DNA of 64,000 nt from Lineus longissimus (lineage: Eukaryota > Nemertea > Pilidiophora > Heteronemertea > Lineidae): assembly GCF_910592395.1 (NCBI RefSeq), contig NC_088309.1, forward strand, positions 12,838,599 to 12,902,598, in the 5' to 3' direction. Made by a program: the position numbers and the translations under genes. The notes beneath the pieces are model-generated. The model was given only the letters and a program-made list of their open reading frames with translations. It was not told the origin of the DNA and did not search any database. This document shows positions 35,301 to 42,250 of the stretch, one piece after another. The first letter of the stretch is position 1; every line of letters begins with the position of its first letter.

Positions 35301-36274
35301 CTAAAAAAAGTAAAAAGTGCCAATTCTTGCTTATTAGTGAGTTGTTCTAATATGATGATATTTTTATCGTAGGTACTCAGAGCAAGGACACATCACCTAT
35401 TCTACAGGTTTTTGAGTGACCTAATTTTTAAGGTCACAGAGGTAAAATGGCGTAAATTGGCCGTTTGAGCGTAACACAATGGTGCGATTCTTAACCTCTA
35501 AAGCTAAGCTAAAGCCAACTTGAAACTTGGTGTATCTGACCCTCTAGGTCAGATAGTTCCTGACACCGAATTTCGGTCCAATACGATTCTTGACTTTGCC
35601 ACCAGGGGGTCAAAACTTAAAAGGTAAAAAGTGCTATATCTCGTTTATTGGTGACATGTTTTCAATAATGTTTTTATGGTAGGTACTCCAAGTAAGGATA
35701 CATCACATGTCATACTGACTTTGATTTGACCTATATACTATACATGTAGCATGTTTCTTAACCAGCATGAATTCCTAACCACCAAATATCAAAACGATGA
35801 GCACAAACCCCTGGCCTTTTCATTTGGACTATTGGTTTGTCTTAAGTCCATCGCAAGCTTGTTAAACAGTTGCTTGAACTTCTTATTGTTTTGATCCAAG
35901 AACTTAATACATTGCTTACATTTCATGTGAATATAACAATTCTTGCAGTGCTGGACTTTTCCTCTCTCTGAAATTATGACAGTCTGATTTGTTTTGTATT
36001 AGCTGAAATCATTTGTGAATTTTGCTTAATAAAATCACTTGATATTCAGTAGAAAGTCATTCTGTCTTCCAAAAAAATACAAAATAAGTCAAATACAATT
36101 TTAAGAAATTCCTTTTTCAGATTGCCAAAACCAAGGCCATTATGTGGAGTCCCAAGCTGTAAAAATCCAAAGAAATATAATTGTTCAAAGACTTTAGTGC
36201 CATTATGCAGTCTGGAATGCTACAAAAGGAACCAACTTCTCAAGGAAGAAAAACGAATACCGTTAGTAACGTAG
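4798..36274 (+). CDS. INO80B: INO80 complex subunit B (5'-incomplete in this reading)
   Basis: Six exons join in phase: 4798-5006, 8916-8967, 13783-13883, 33235-33294, 34286-34401 and 36121-36274 (stop TAG 36272-36274). All have AG acceptors and GT donors. The product has an acidic stretch with WLKALEAGELDD, then LLTARQRALVQ, typical of the PAPA-1 (YL1-like) region. A Lys/Arg-rich coiled stretch follows, then KQTIDRLLKK, a basic linker ending SFPQGAHCP, and a C-terminal HIT zinc finger with CGVPSC...NCSK...LCSLECYKRN. This order and the short tail after the finger match animal INO80B, a nuclear subunit of the INO80 chromatin remodeller that helps drive ATP-dependent nucleosome sliding. The N-terminal exon(s) with the start codon are missing. 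Introns are 3.9, 4.8, 19.4, 1.0 and 1.7 kb and filled with mobile elements. Confidence 0.88.
5233..5480 (+). repeat. Probable tRNA-derived SINE fragment
   Basis: TGGCTGAGTGGTTAAGG at about 5247 is a good A box of a Ser/Leu-type tRNA, and a weak B box (TTTGAGCCCCA) follows about 40 bases later. The flanking text does not close an acceptor stem, so this is a SINE head or tRNA pseudogene rather than a tRNA gene. Confidence 0.4.
5788..6907 (+). mobile_element. F1 element copy 1 (Helentron-like, non-autonomous)
   Basis: The element starts with the hairpin AGCTCACCTC-TTAGCA-GAGGTGAGCT, then a GTC/CGTC microsatellite. Three tandem units of about 300 bp each begin near a GGCACGTTTC block (about 5885, 6185, 6486). 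It ends in GAGGTGAGCACAATGGCCCTGGCCATTTCAT, where AATGGCC/GGCCATT forms a second hairpin. No ORF of note is present. It lies in the INO80B intron after exon 4798-5006. Confidence 0.75.
6138..6152 (+). promoter_or_regulatory. DR3 nuclear-receptor-like motif carried by F1 unit
   Basis: AGGTCA-CAG-AGGTCA is a perfect direct repeat with a 3-bp spacer, and the first half-site is extended to TCAAGGTCA (ERR/NR5A type). The same 15-mer recurs at 6439, 7891, 8187, 8488, 12200, 12501, 19339, 19640, 29577 and 29878, always at the end of an F1 unit. Binding is untested. Confidence 0.45.
7244..8873 (+). mobile_element. F1-related element, five-unit variant
   Basis: It starts GGCTCACCGTAAGGGGAGTC, has a CGG/GTC microsatellite, and carries about five tandem 300-bp units beginning with a GGCACGTTTCTTAAC block (7336, 7637, 7938, 8226 and 8536). 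It ends in CAATGGCCCCTGGCCGTTTCAT. Its end lies only 42 bp before the INO80B acceptor at 8915. A related, shorter copy is at 34791-35823. Confidence 0.65.
8916..8967 (+). CDS. INO80B: INO80B exon, PAPA-1 core
   Basis: This 52-bp exon (acceptor TTGCAG, donor GTAAGT) encodes RALVQGRQEKELVQLPS plus one base. It continues LLTARQ of the previous exon exactly as in INO80B orthologues. Confidence 0.85.
9316..10110 (+). repeat. Degenerate F1-type units
   Basis: Two decayed tandem units carry the CCAGGTTTTTGATTTGACC...TTCAAGGTCACAG block (9606-9660 and 9918-9962). They have no clear 5' hairpin or 3' end and are remnants of the F1 group in the second INO80B intron. Confidence 0.5.
10510..11363 (+). 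mobile_element. F1-related element with AGCTCACATGGGTGAGCT hairpin
   Basis: The 5' hairpin AGCTCAC-ATGG-GTGAGCT is followed by a CCGT/CGGT microsatellite, diverged units with TTCCAAGGTCA-type blocks, and the end CAGGTGAGCACAATGTCCCCAGGACATTTCAT. The terminal plan is the same as F1 but the interior differs. Confidence 0.6.
11841..12969 (+). mobile_element. F1 element copy 2
   Basis: This is nearly identical in length and sequence to the copy at 5788-6907, with the same 5' hairpin, a longer GTC run (about 11887-11938), three units, and the end GGACATTTCAT followed directly by ATCTC. That junction fixes the 3' end of the family at ...TTTCAT. Confidence 0.75.
13092..13496. mobile_element. F3 short TIR element, copy 1
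   Basis: This 405-bp element has imperfect terminal inverted repeats (GGCAAGACCACCA at the left, TGGTGGTATTGTCTC at the right) and is flanked by GCCTG on both sides (13087-13091 and 13497-13501), a 5-bp target duplication. The interior begins TTTTTTAAGCCTTTTAGCAG. Because it is uninterrupted, it serves as the empty site for F2-B. No coding capacity; a MITE. Confidence 0.65.
13783..13883 (+). CDS. INO80B: INO80B exon, basic coiled region
   Basis: This 101-bp exon (acceptor GTGCAG, donor GTAGAT) completes a split Gly codon and encodes YKAPEYTEEQLQRRQQRAKK followed by further basic residues ending KREKDK. It leaves in phase 0. Confidence 0.85.
13884..15666. other. Intron stretch without recognised features
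   Basis: This is the first part of the largest INO80B intron. Only short ORFs occur and none has recognisable domains or paired splice signals. I see no repeat structure apart from short homopolymers (T-run near 15141). Confidence 0.5.
15667..17734 (+). mobile_element. F2 element copy A (Helentron-like)
   Basis: This element of about 2.07 kb starts AGCTCAGCTGACAAAGTCAG and ends CCAGGCCCTTGGGCCTCTTGTT, where AGGCCC-TT-GGGCCT is a terminal hairpin. The region 17270-17480 matches the interior of the MITE at 53253, so an old MITE is embedded. No target duplication is visible and no ORF has recognised domains. This copy has no later inserts and gives the empty sites for the insertions in F2-B: 16401-16410, 16741-16760 and 16932-16940. 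Confidence 0.7.
18987..20106 (+). mobile_element. F1 element copy 3, with paralogous empty site
   Basis: This is a full F1 copy (hairpin, GTC run, three units, ...GGCCATTTCAT). The matching place in F2-A reads TATTAGTTTTTAGTACTACG (16396-16415). Here it reads TTAGTTTTT-element-TAGTACTACG, allowing one T of ambiguity. No target duplication was made and no host base was lost. Confidence 0.8.
22270..22509. repeat. Tandem degenerate repeats over the 3' end of the transposase gene
   Basis: The block ATAATCCAGGACTTGAATCC...TATGAACACAGTCTAGGCCAAA occurs at about 22292-22345 and 22380-22437. A third, partial copy (TTATGAACATAGTCTAGGCC, about 22484) contains the stop codon of the fusion ORF. Confidence 0.65.
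22498..25758 (-). CDS. DDE transposase fused to a ubiquitin-specific protease (C19) domain
   Basis: The ORF runs 1046 codons from ATG 25638 to TAG 22498-22500. The open frame continues 40 codons upstream to an acceptor (CTATTACAG) at 25758, so an upstream exon probably supplies the true start. Residues 1-22 extend an upstream series of TASHDEPMD-like repeats. Residues 95-165 are a helix-turn-helix-like segment (LTGMKKEQF, RDLAAYFDIGLPTANDIF). Residues 220-430 look like an IS5/PIF-type DDE core with candidate D227 (MDSKK), D324 (AVDKGY) and E400 (GVEQFHG). Residues 520-580 carry a YLVRRGCSYI-type helical block of unknown role. After a Pro/Gln-rich linker (715-775), residues 778-1046 form a USP domain: Cys box LINDANICYSN (C789), VYQDAGEFL (857-862), His box GHWFAYLR (H1004) and WWRMDDD (D1020/1021). 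All three USP boxes are intact, so deubiquitinase activity is plausible but inferred. The upstream exon was not found. Confidence 0.8.
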   Translation of the reverse strand, partial: AQYHQGNPDVQGNGTIDGQHDDADTATHDEPIGTASHDEPMDTASHDEPMDTASSDDEPETAANNDVDSETASPNDRPGQTSSRSENNTDGTYVYGVSDSCYDAEFPRHEWPENRRRDWNHMRKPWMMPDWKLENLTGMKKEQFWLLVWEHQQGRTQKSTCRSLDPSARVLLYRHKMRSNVEFRDLAAYFDIGLPTANDIFWTELCADILNSSSLPLQWFGNLSDSEKNDVYSNMKGRESPIHSELLSYFSDPKDGSSRMPVAASMDSKKVKVQNSMDYEQQKDCYYSKKGGHFITFSTLVDTTGHVVLTLPVAAAATPRCGDSNLCGVELQLCESQADSEVAPQGLLSLLQGTSDYFVILAVDKGYIYVPHNVSQQNVTNLKQWCSENGCRLIWPSEGDEDILQVDPTSGKIEMTASPSDPVLTKNSKIIVGKLRFGVEQFHGAIADEKILDIIPYQFLQPLGEQFCNKYGIPNDYVNCPRIYLIWLAAVSHFNQFHAKFNIKFMDDQEQVRLAKLIKHRLNISNFLHDPSVTLPPHVLQFPSARSIQWNSVEVGDIGQLRDRLDLPALSAQQIYEFTLGPYLVRRGCSYITHCKQLEIGAQMGQFESIAEYWDMARELPVTTRVYFTNVDEIPDGWNNETYFQWPETGVTIITMKMPSANRTNRNPGNMKRPLVVFTQSGSPRNSELENYLGFTGPLQRLCGWTCGTAAKRDLGSRMLTSDAHVAALLMILCAEERFRDPVVRKCHLADPKLPEPLQPRYTAPRGRTPVFRRTQRQRPPQQSTSPQQSEIPDTHDSEVTNIADVDRNDEPMPPQYPGSRLINDANICYSNAVLQCLNHVNLGQHIQGDQPNLVDNTFLDICARMAGQGAPFSVQELITTLNTTIDGRGYVLGVYQDAGEFLMSLLEKLSIPEGVLTSWPGQFHCPLGHIDLQLVRDGTVLRINVPRGPQAVSLIDLYHDHFANSGILQGHCQFQGRNGRVCERHSQGFQITVDGPITIIEVNRRSGNQKCMTKIRPPEGGTLDGKIIQGIMCHSGDQCNVGHWFAYLRDPNNIWWRMDDDRQPVAASPWDQQGNNFTLNVFFLA
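26218..26490. mobile_element. TA-flanked MITE (ACYGTATAC type)
   Basis: The left end TACCGTATACGCAAATATTT pairs with the right end AAATTATTGTGTATACAGTA. The interior has repeated TTCGCG motifs. It is nested in the 7.8-kb transposon upstream of the fusion gene. Confidence 0.6.
26909..27075. mobile_element. TA-flanked MITE (ACTGTAAACC type)
   Basis: TACTGTAAACCCCCTTATTT at the left pairs with AAGAGGTTTACAGTA at the right. It is 167 bp including the TA ends, non-coding, and nested in the 7.8-kb transposon. Confidence 0.6.
27167..27486. mobile_element. Palindromic MITE (GACCTCTTGCCTT type)
   Basis: TAGACCTCTTGCCTT at the left matches AAGGCAAGAGGTCTA at the right. Inner arms also pair (AATTGTGAATCCCTGTATCT against AGATATAGGGATTCACAATG). 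TA flanks both sides. A C-run lies at about 27438-27451. Confidence 0.65.
28490..28911. repeat. Left arm array of the foldback element
   Basis: About ten copies of a unit of about 42 bp alternate ACTATAAAGCGAAGACCC and TACTATAAAACGAAGACCCC. The apparent ORF of repeated Lys/Arg/Thr/Pro residues is an artefact of the array. Confidence 0.85.
29078..29156 (+). ncRNA. tRNA-like SINE head inside the foldback element
   Basis: GCGTAGCTTAATGGTTAAGG is a good A box/D arm. GTGGGTTCGATCCAC forms a T arm with a B box. The ends do not pair into an acceptor stem, so this is not a functional tRNA. The F1 copy starts nine bases downstream. Confidence 0.45.
29165..30346 (+). mobile_element. F1 element copy 4, nested in the foldback element
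   Basis: This is a complete F1 copy closely matching 5788-6907, 11841-12969 and 18987-20106. It differs by a much longer GTC tract. It ends GGCCATTTCATT before unique foldback sequence. Confidence 0.75.
29211..29313 (+). repeat. Expanded (GTC)n microsatellite
   Basis: There are about 30 uninterrupted GTC units, against only a handful at the same position in the other three F1 copies. Long Arg-, Ser- or Thr-only ORFs here are repeat artefacts. Confidence 0.9.
30937..31270. repeat. Right arm array of the foldback element
   Basis: These are inverted copies of the left-arm unit (GGGTCTTCGCTTTATAGT and GGGGTCTTCGTTTTATAGT), about eight in number, leading into the 43-bp perfect terminal repeat. 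Confidence 0.85.
33235..33294 (+). CDS. INO80B: INO80B exon, KQTIDRLLKK segment
   Basis: This 60-bp exon (acceptor TTTTCAG, donor GTGAGT) encodes 20 residues starting KQTIDRLLKKQ. It matches the conserved segment after the basic coil in the family. It lies just past the 19-kb transposon-filled intron. Confidence 0.85.
33395..34110. repeat. Degenerate tandem repeat in INO80B intron 33295-34285
   Basis: About four units of about 170-190 bp share TGGTGGCATTTGATT.GTTGGGTT, a GAGATATAGG-like block and TTTGAAATCCAAGATGGCCA. Copies differ strongly, so the array is old. Confidence 0.55.
34286..34401 (+). CDS. INO80B: INO80B exon, linker before zinc finger
   Basis: This 116-bp exon (acceptor TTTTTAG, donor GTAAGT) encodes a basic stretch and VRYHSTARGSTISFPQG, which resembles the 'VRY...G..LSFP.G' block of INO80B proteins. 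It ends with two bases of a Ser codon. Confidence 0.85.
34448..34690 (+). repeat. F1-type single-unit fragment
   Basis: CAAATGGTGTAAATTGGTCGTT through GCCACCGATCTGATATCATAGGTACAT matches the middle unit of F1 elements. Ends are missing. Confidence 0.55.
34791..35823 (+). mobile_element. F1-related element, second variant copy
   Basis: It starts GGCTCTCCGTAGGGTAGGGA with a short CATCGTCGTC run, has three decayed units and ends GAGCACAAACCCCTGGCCTTTTCAT. It is the shorter relative of 7244-8873, in the last INO80B intron. Confidence 0.55.
36121..36274 (+). CDS. INO80B: INO80B last exon, HIT zinc finger
   Basis: The exon (acceptor TTTTTCAG) encodes the HIT-type finger: CGVPSC, NCSK, LCSLECYKRN, followed by about 13 residues and TAG. 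HIT fingers in this family mediate protein contacts inside the remodeller. Candidate polyadenylation signals (AATAAA) follow near 36583 and 37601. Confidence 0.9.
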
Positions 36275-37041
36275 CCATGATAGGAATGTTGCATTTTGCC
36301 AAATTTTAAGTTGAATCTAGGAACCACCTGCCTATAACTGTTGATATTTTCTGCTGACCTGGTAACAAAATAGTGATGTTGTTTCGATGTCTTGACAAAG
36401 GGGTACAACAGGCTCTTTCACTAAACTTCAGGGAAGTAAATAATTGTAAACTGGGATACTTTTGGTTTGTGTTATAATTTATTTTTTTTTGATGAGCAAT
36501 ATTGAGAAATCAAAATGATACAAAATACATATACAAAAATAAGTGAACTTACTGCTACAGGGCTGTAAAAAGGCTATAAAAGCAGAATAAAAGTTGTGAT
36601 TTCACAAAATCCTTAATTTCAATTCTAGCAAAGGTTTCCTGGTTTACAGTTCTCGAAAAAGAAAATTGTTTTGTCAGCTTCAACTAGGCAGTCCTCTACA
36701 GATGATTACATGTTGGTTGATGAGCCATTCAAACCAAGTGTTTTCTTTTAAGCATACTGTTAACATGTAAATGTTCATGCCAGTTTATTATGCGATTGGT
36801 ATACTTTGATTTCCCTTTTGACAACTCGGCAAGAGTAATTTCAACTATTTCAATTAGATTTTCTTTTTTTGTGAAAAAAACGCCAAAATGAAAAGCAAAT
36901 GAACATCTGCTTTACAAGTTGTTGGGAATGCCTGTGTAAAACCGTTCTGAAAGAAGTTAGGAGCCACAACCTATGTACTTTAAAATTTGTAATTCTTAAA
37001 TCGAAAATTCGTAACCTGCAGTGCTCTTAGTAAGAAAATGC
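36275..37041 (+). other. INO80B 3' flank, probable 3' UTR
   Basis: AT-rich sequence after the INO80B stop, with AATAAA near 36583. No other gene is seen. Confidence 0.45.
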
Positions 37042-37044
37042 TTA

Positions 37045-37554
37045 GGGAGCATCCATTAAGTACATACACACTTAGGGGGAGGGGGGGTCTATGAAAAACC
37101 GTACACTATGCGGGAGGGGGGTATATAGTCTGGCATACGCAACACAAGAACCATTTTCTGAACACATTAGAAAATGCTTAAATGCTTAAATGCTTAAAAT
37201 GATAGATGACCATGATAATCAAGGGAATCATACTGGTATTGCACATGAGGCCGGAACTTACACGCGACAAACGTGACTGGCCTCTGATAACACCCCACTA
37301 CAAGGTTTATAGCTGTTTCCCGCGCCGTTTTTCCCACGTGTGTGCCATGTTAGCACTAATGCGCAATCTGCCTGCCGATCTGACTGTGGCGCCGCAGGAA
37401 AGAAAATAGGCAATTCATCGAGTAATAAAGTGGTCTCTAGGCATACGCTCGTACAGGGGGAGGGGGGGTTTTAGGCAATGCGTACAAAGTGCATACGGGG
37501 GGAGGGGGTCTAAAAATTGGTGTTTACGTGCGTACGTATTTAATGGATGCTCCC
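37045..37554. mobile_element. PIF/Harbinger-like MITE with TTA target duplication
   Basis: GGGAGCATCCATTAAGTAC at the left is inverted as GTATTTAATGGATGCTCCC at the right (510 bp). TTA flanks both sides (37042-37044 and 37555-37557). The interior has G-rich runs and no ORF. Confidence 0.75.
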
Positions 37555-37557
37555 TTA

Positions 37558-39359
37558 TATTGATCTGTACATTTTGTATTGAACCTGCTGTATGTGTTAT
37601 AAATAAATATCAGTTGATGTGATATACGTTTTGAAGTTTACTTTATATACCAGGTGATTACAGTAGTGAAAACTTACTGAAAGCTTTCATTTGTTGCCTG
37701 AAGGGATGCTACAGTGCTGGTGACAGTATTTATATGTTAACCTATATTGTGGTTTATATGTTAACCTATATTGTGGTTTAGGATGAAATTGCAGGCATGC
37801 TTTTGCTGCTTTGACTAACAAAGTATGTTCCCTGGTGAGGAATGAAAGTCCAGGCGACGTCTGTGCTGGAAAGATCCATGACACTCACTTATTTGATCTG
37901 GTTTGGGATGAAATTTCAGATAATGCTTGTGCTTGCTTGTATCCCCAAGTATGTTTTCTAATTAAAGATGAGATCCCAAGCAGTATCTGCTGCTGGCTTG
38001 GGCCCCCAAGTATGTTTCCTAGTTAGAGATGAAGTTCCAAGCTGCATGTGTGCTGACCTCTCCAGGTATGCTTTAGCTGTGATGGGTCACAAATGGGCAA
38101 CATGCCTGGACGGTCAAGCCAGCTAAGAAAATTTATGGAACTTCAGCACTATCCAGTTCACAAACTTGGAGATTCAAGGTGGCCAGGACGTTGTTTACAA
38201 CTCCAAAGTTTATGAAGTTTCATACATTTTCTTTGCAGCTTGACTCTCCAAGCATGTTGCCTATTTACTTAGAGTAACCAGACTAAAGTACAGACTAAAG
38301 TACGAGATTATTTGCTCATAATTTCCAATAGATCACACTACATAACCCTCTAGAAGCCCAGCTGAGTTCAAATCTACCGCCACTGATAAGCCCTGATAAA
38401 CTTCGTCTTGTGCTCGGCGGGAGGCTTTGTTTGTAATACAATCATGCATCCCCCCAGTAGTACTGGTTCTCCTTGGATGCCCTTGTAGTTACCAGTGTAC
38501 ATCTTTAGGCAGGAAACGCTGCCCAGCATAAACTTCTTGTATTCAGAAGGTAAGTGCAGACAGTTCATTCAATAAATTGTTATTCTGATTGACGGCCCTT
38601 TGATTGGTTGAAATCAGACCAGGAGGGAGTATTTCCTGACCTGATATGGCGCGCGGAAGCGATCATTATTATAATAAAGTGTTCAACAGTAACTGTTTTC
38701 GTGATTTCTGTTTAACACAAATAATTTCCCAACTGCCTGATACGGGAATGGATAAAACATGACTGAAAGGAAAGAGGATGTGTTCTGTTGTGTTCTGCAA
38801 GGCCAATAGGCTAAAAAAACAGTTGACGAGTTCAGATGCAAAAGCCACTAAATCCTCTTGAGGTCTTTTTGAGGAAATGCAACTTTTCTGCCATGACTAA
38901 TATAATGGTTTTGTAATAAAAGTGAATCTTTTTACATGATTTACAATGGGATCTTGCGGTTTTGCATTGAAACTTATTCCACCTTAACTCTACAGTTACT
39001 TTCTGGTGGAGGTGGATCAGGAGTCCCAACACAAGTTAATGTTTCTTGATATTAGTTGTGACAACAGACACCAACCCTCGCCAGTCGCGTGATGATGGAA
39101 TAAAACCTACCCATACTGAACACCTTAAGAAAAGTAAGGCCCCCCCCAGAAATTTATTAATAACAATAAAACAACTGATCATACAGGATCATATATGAAT
39201 GTTCAATGAATGAAGGCAATTTGAATGACAAAAAGTAAGATTTCACATGACTAACCGGCTTGTTTCTTTCATGGATTGTTCATAACACACCCTGGTATAT
39301 TTGTGGATAGAGACATTGAAGGACTGACTACAGTCACAACCGAATCCACTTGCACATGA
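37558..39359. other. Non-coding stretch with short tandem repeats
   Basis: TTTATATGTTAACCTATATTGTGG is duplicated in tandem near 37729-37778. A degenerate unit of about 90 bp with AAGTATGTTTCCTAGTTAGAGATGA-like text repeats at 37780-38040. A 64-codon open frame on the - strand at 38374-38568 (LPSEYKKFMLGS...) has no recognised domain. Confidence 0.4.
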
Positions 39360-41325
39360 GATGTGTAGTGGGTTTGGTCAAAATGGACACATCTCATTCG
39401 AAGCCAACAAACGATTGACTTCAGTCACAACCAAATTCCCTTACACATGAGACGTCCAGTGGTTTTGACCACAATGGACGCATCTAATTCGAAGACATCA
39501 AACCATTGACTTCAGCCACAACCAACTTACAACTGAGACCTCTAGTGGTTTTTGGTCAAATCTCATTTGAAGACATCAAACGATTGACTTCAGTCACAAC
39601 CAAATCAACTTACACATGAGACGTTTTGTGGTTTTCGCCAAAATGGTCACATCTCATTCGACCGTGACGAAGCCAACAAGTGATTGACTTCAGTCACAAC
39701 CAACTTACAACTGAGACATCTAGTGGTTTTTGGTCAAAATGGAGACATCACATTCGAAGCCAACAAATGACTGACTTCAGTCACAACCAGATCCCCTAAC
39801 ACATGAGACATCTAGTGGTTTTGGTGAAAATGGACACATCTCATTTGAAGACATCAAACGATTGATTTTAGTCACAACCAAATCCCCTTACACATGTGAC
39901 ATCCAGTGGTTTTGACCACAATGGATGCATCTTATTCGAAGGCATCGAATGATTGACTTCAGTCACAACCTACTTACCACTGAGACGTCCAGTGGTTTTG
40001 CTCAAAATGGACACATCTCATTCGAAGACATAAAACGATTGACTTCAGTCACAACCAACTTACAACACAGACACCTAGTGGTTTTGGTCAAAATGGACAC
40101 ATCTCGTAGGAAGACATAAAATAATTGACTGCAGTCACAACCAACTTACAACTGAGACGCCTAGTGGTTTTGCTCAAAATGGACATATCTCATTCTAAGC
40201 CAACAAAAGATTGACCTCAGTCACAACTGAATCAACTTGCACATGAGACATCTAGTGGTTTTGGTCAAAATGGAGACATCTCATTTAAAGCCAACAAACG
40301 ATTGACTTCAGTCACAACTAACTTACCACTGAGGCGTCCAGTGGTTTTGCTCAAAATGGAAACATCTCATTCGAAGACAAAAAATGATTGACCTCAGTCA
40401 CAACCAACTTACAACTAAGACATCTAGTGGTTTTGGTCAAAATGGACACATCTCATTCGATGACAACAAAATGATTAACTTCAGTCACACCCAACTTACA
40501 ACTGAGACGTCCAGTTGTTTTGGTCAAAATGGACACATCTCGTAGGAAGACATCAAATGATTGGGTCAAGTCGCAACCAAATCAACTGACACATGAGACG
40601 TCTAGTGGTTTTGGTCAAAATGGACACATCTTATTCGAAGACATCAAACGATTAACTTCAGTCACAACCAACTTACAACTAAGACATCTAGTGGTTTTAG
40701 TCAAAATGGACACATCTCATTCGATGACAACAAATGATTAACTGCAGTCACAACCAACTTACAATTGAGACGTCCAGTTGTTTTGGTAAAAATTTACACA
40801 TCTCGTAGGGAGACATCAAATGATTGGGTCAAGTTACAACCAAATCAACTTACACATAAAATGTCTAGTGGTTTGAACCAAAATAGACGCATCTCATTCG
40901 AAGCCATCAAACGATCGACTTCAGTCGCAACCAAATCAACTTACACTTAAGACGTTTAGTAGTTTTGACCAGAATGGACACATCTCACTGGAAGACATCA
41001 AATGATTGGCTTCTGTCACAACCAACTTACAACTGAGACGTCTAGTGGTTTTGGTCAAAATGGACGCATCTAATTCGAAGACATCAAACGATTGACTTCA
41101 GTCACAACTAACTTACCACGGAGGCGTCCAGTGGTTTTGCTCAAATTGGAAACATCTCATTCGAAGACAACTAATGATTGACTTCAGTCACAACCAACTT
41201 ACAACTGAGACGTCAAGTTGTTTTGGTCCAAATTGACACATTTCATAGGAAGACATCAAATGATTGGGTCAAGTCACAACCAAATCAACTTACACATGAG
41301 ACGTCTAGTGGCTTGAACCAAGGAG
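39360..41325. repeat. 88-bp satellite array, about 23 units
   Basis: The unit contains CTAGTGGTTTTGGTCAAAATGG, ACACATCTCATTCGAAGACA and GATTGACTTCAGTCACAACC. The first block recurs about every 88 bp from 39362 to 41306 with frequent point and length differences. As 88 is not a multiple of three and units vary in length, the short ORFs are not convincing genes. Confidence 0.85.
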
Positions 41326-42250
41326 GAGGAGTCCACCATCGAACTCCAGTAATAGGAGTACAAAAAGAAGAAAAGGAATAGCTTTTCACTTTAAATGTAT
41401 AAAAGTAGATTTTATTGAATAAAAGATATTTACACCGAAGTGAAGTTTTCATGTGTACTGCACTTAACAGACAATATTGGATATAAAATGGCATAATGAT
41501 TTATTCAAAATACCCAGTATTAAAATTTCAAGAAGTAGTAACAGTGAAATATGTAACTCTGCAGAAACAAAACACACTTGTACTGAATTCTCAAATTAGA
41601 AACATGTAGATTTCATGTTATCTATGATAATTTGCATCTTCACTTTAAAGCTTACCAAAATAATAAAATTACATGATCATTTGCCAAGATTCTTATAGAT
41701 TATTCCAAGGACGTAATGGAGGAACAACGTCAGGAATGACATTGCGTCGAACACAGAGGTGGGAAGCTAATTTCTTTTCATCAACCACCCAGGTCAAATC
41801 ACCGAGGCAACACAACATGGCGGTCCGCCTGGGAATCATCTGTTGAATATCTCAAGAAGAAATGGTCCAGGGACCATGTGCTCACCTCGGGTAATGCATG
41901 GATTTGGGAGAGCATTCTTGAAAATTTTGCGATCTTAGAGGAAGTGGAATGGTAATGGAGCTTTAATGGAGAATTTATATCAGCTTGGGCAGGGCTATTG
42001 ATTTTCAAGATGCTGGTGGCCATATTGGTTGATGGATTTGACTGAAAATTTGGGATATTGTCAAGAGCACATAGATACATAATCACCTGTTCCTTATGAG
42101 TGATAATTTCAGGGTTTGGGGGGTCTGAAATTAGGGGGGTGATTTTTGAAGGCTTTTAACCCGCGAATCAGCTTTTTGAACACAACGGGTTAATTTGAGG
42201 CCCAAAACCACATTAGTAAGCCAATTGGACTGAAACTTTATATTTTTTTT
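41326..42250. other. Unique non-coding stretch
   Basis: AT-rich sequence between the satellite and the F2-C element. No convincing ORF, RNA or repeat was seen. Confidence 0.4.

Noticed and set aside
39360-41325. CRISPR-like array
   Set aside because: Repeats are continuous 88-bp units with graded divergence and no unique spacers, in a eukaryotic genome.
39925-41381. Short ORFs in the satellite (VKMDTSRRKTSNDW-type peptides)
   Set aside because: The unit length is not a multiple of three and frames break from unit to unit.
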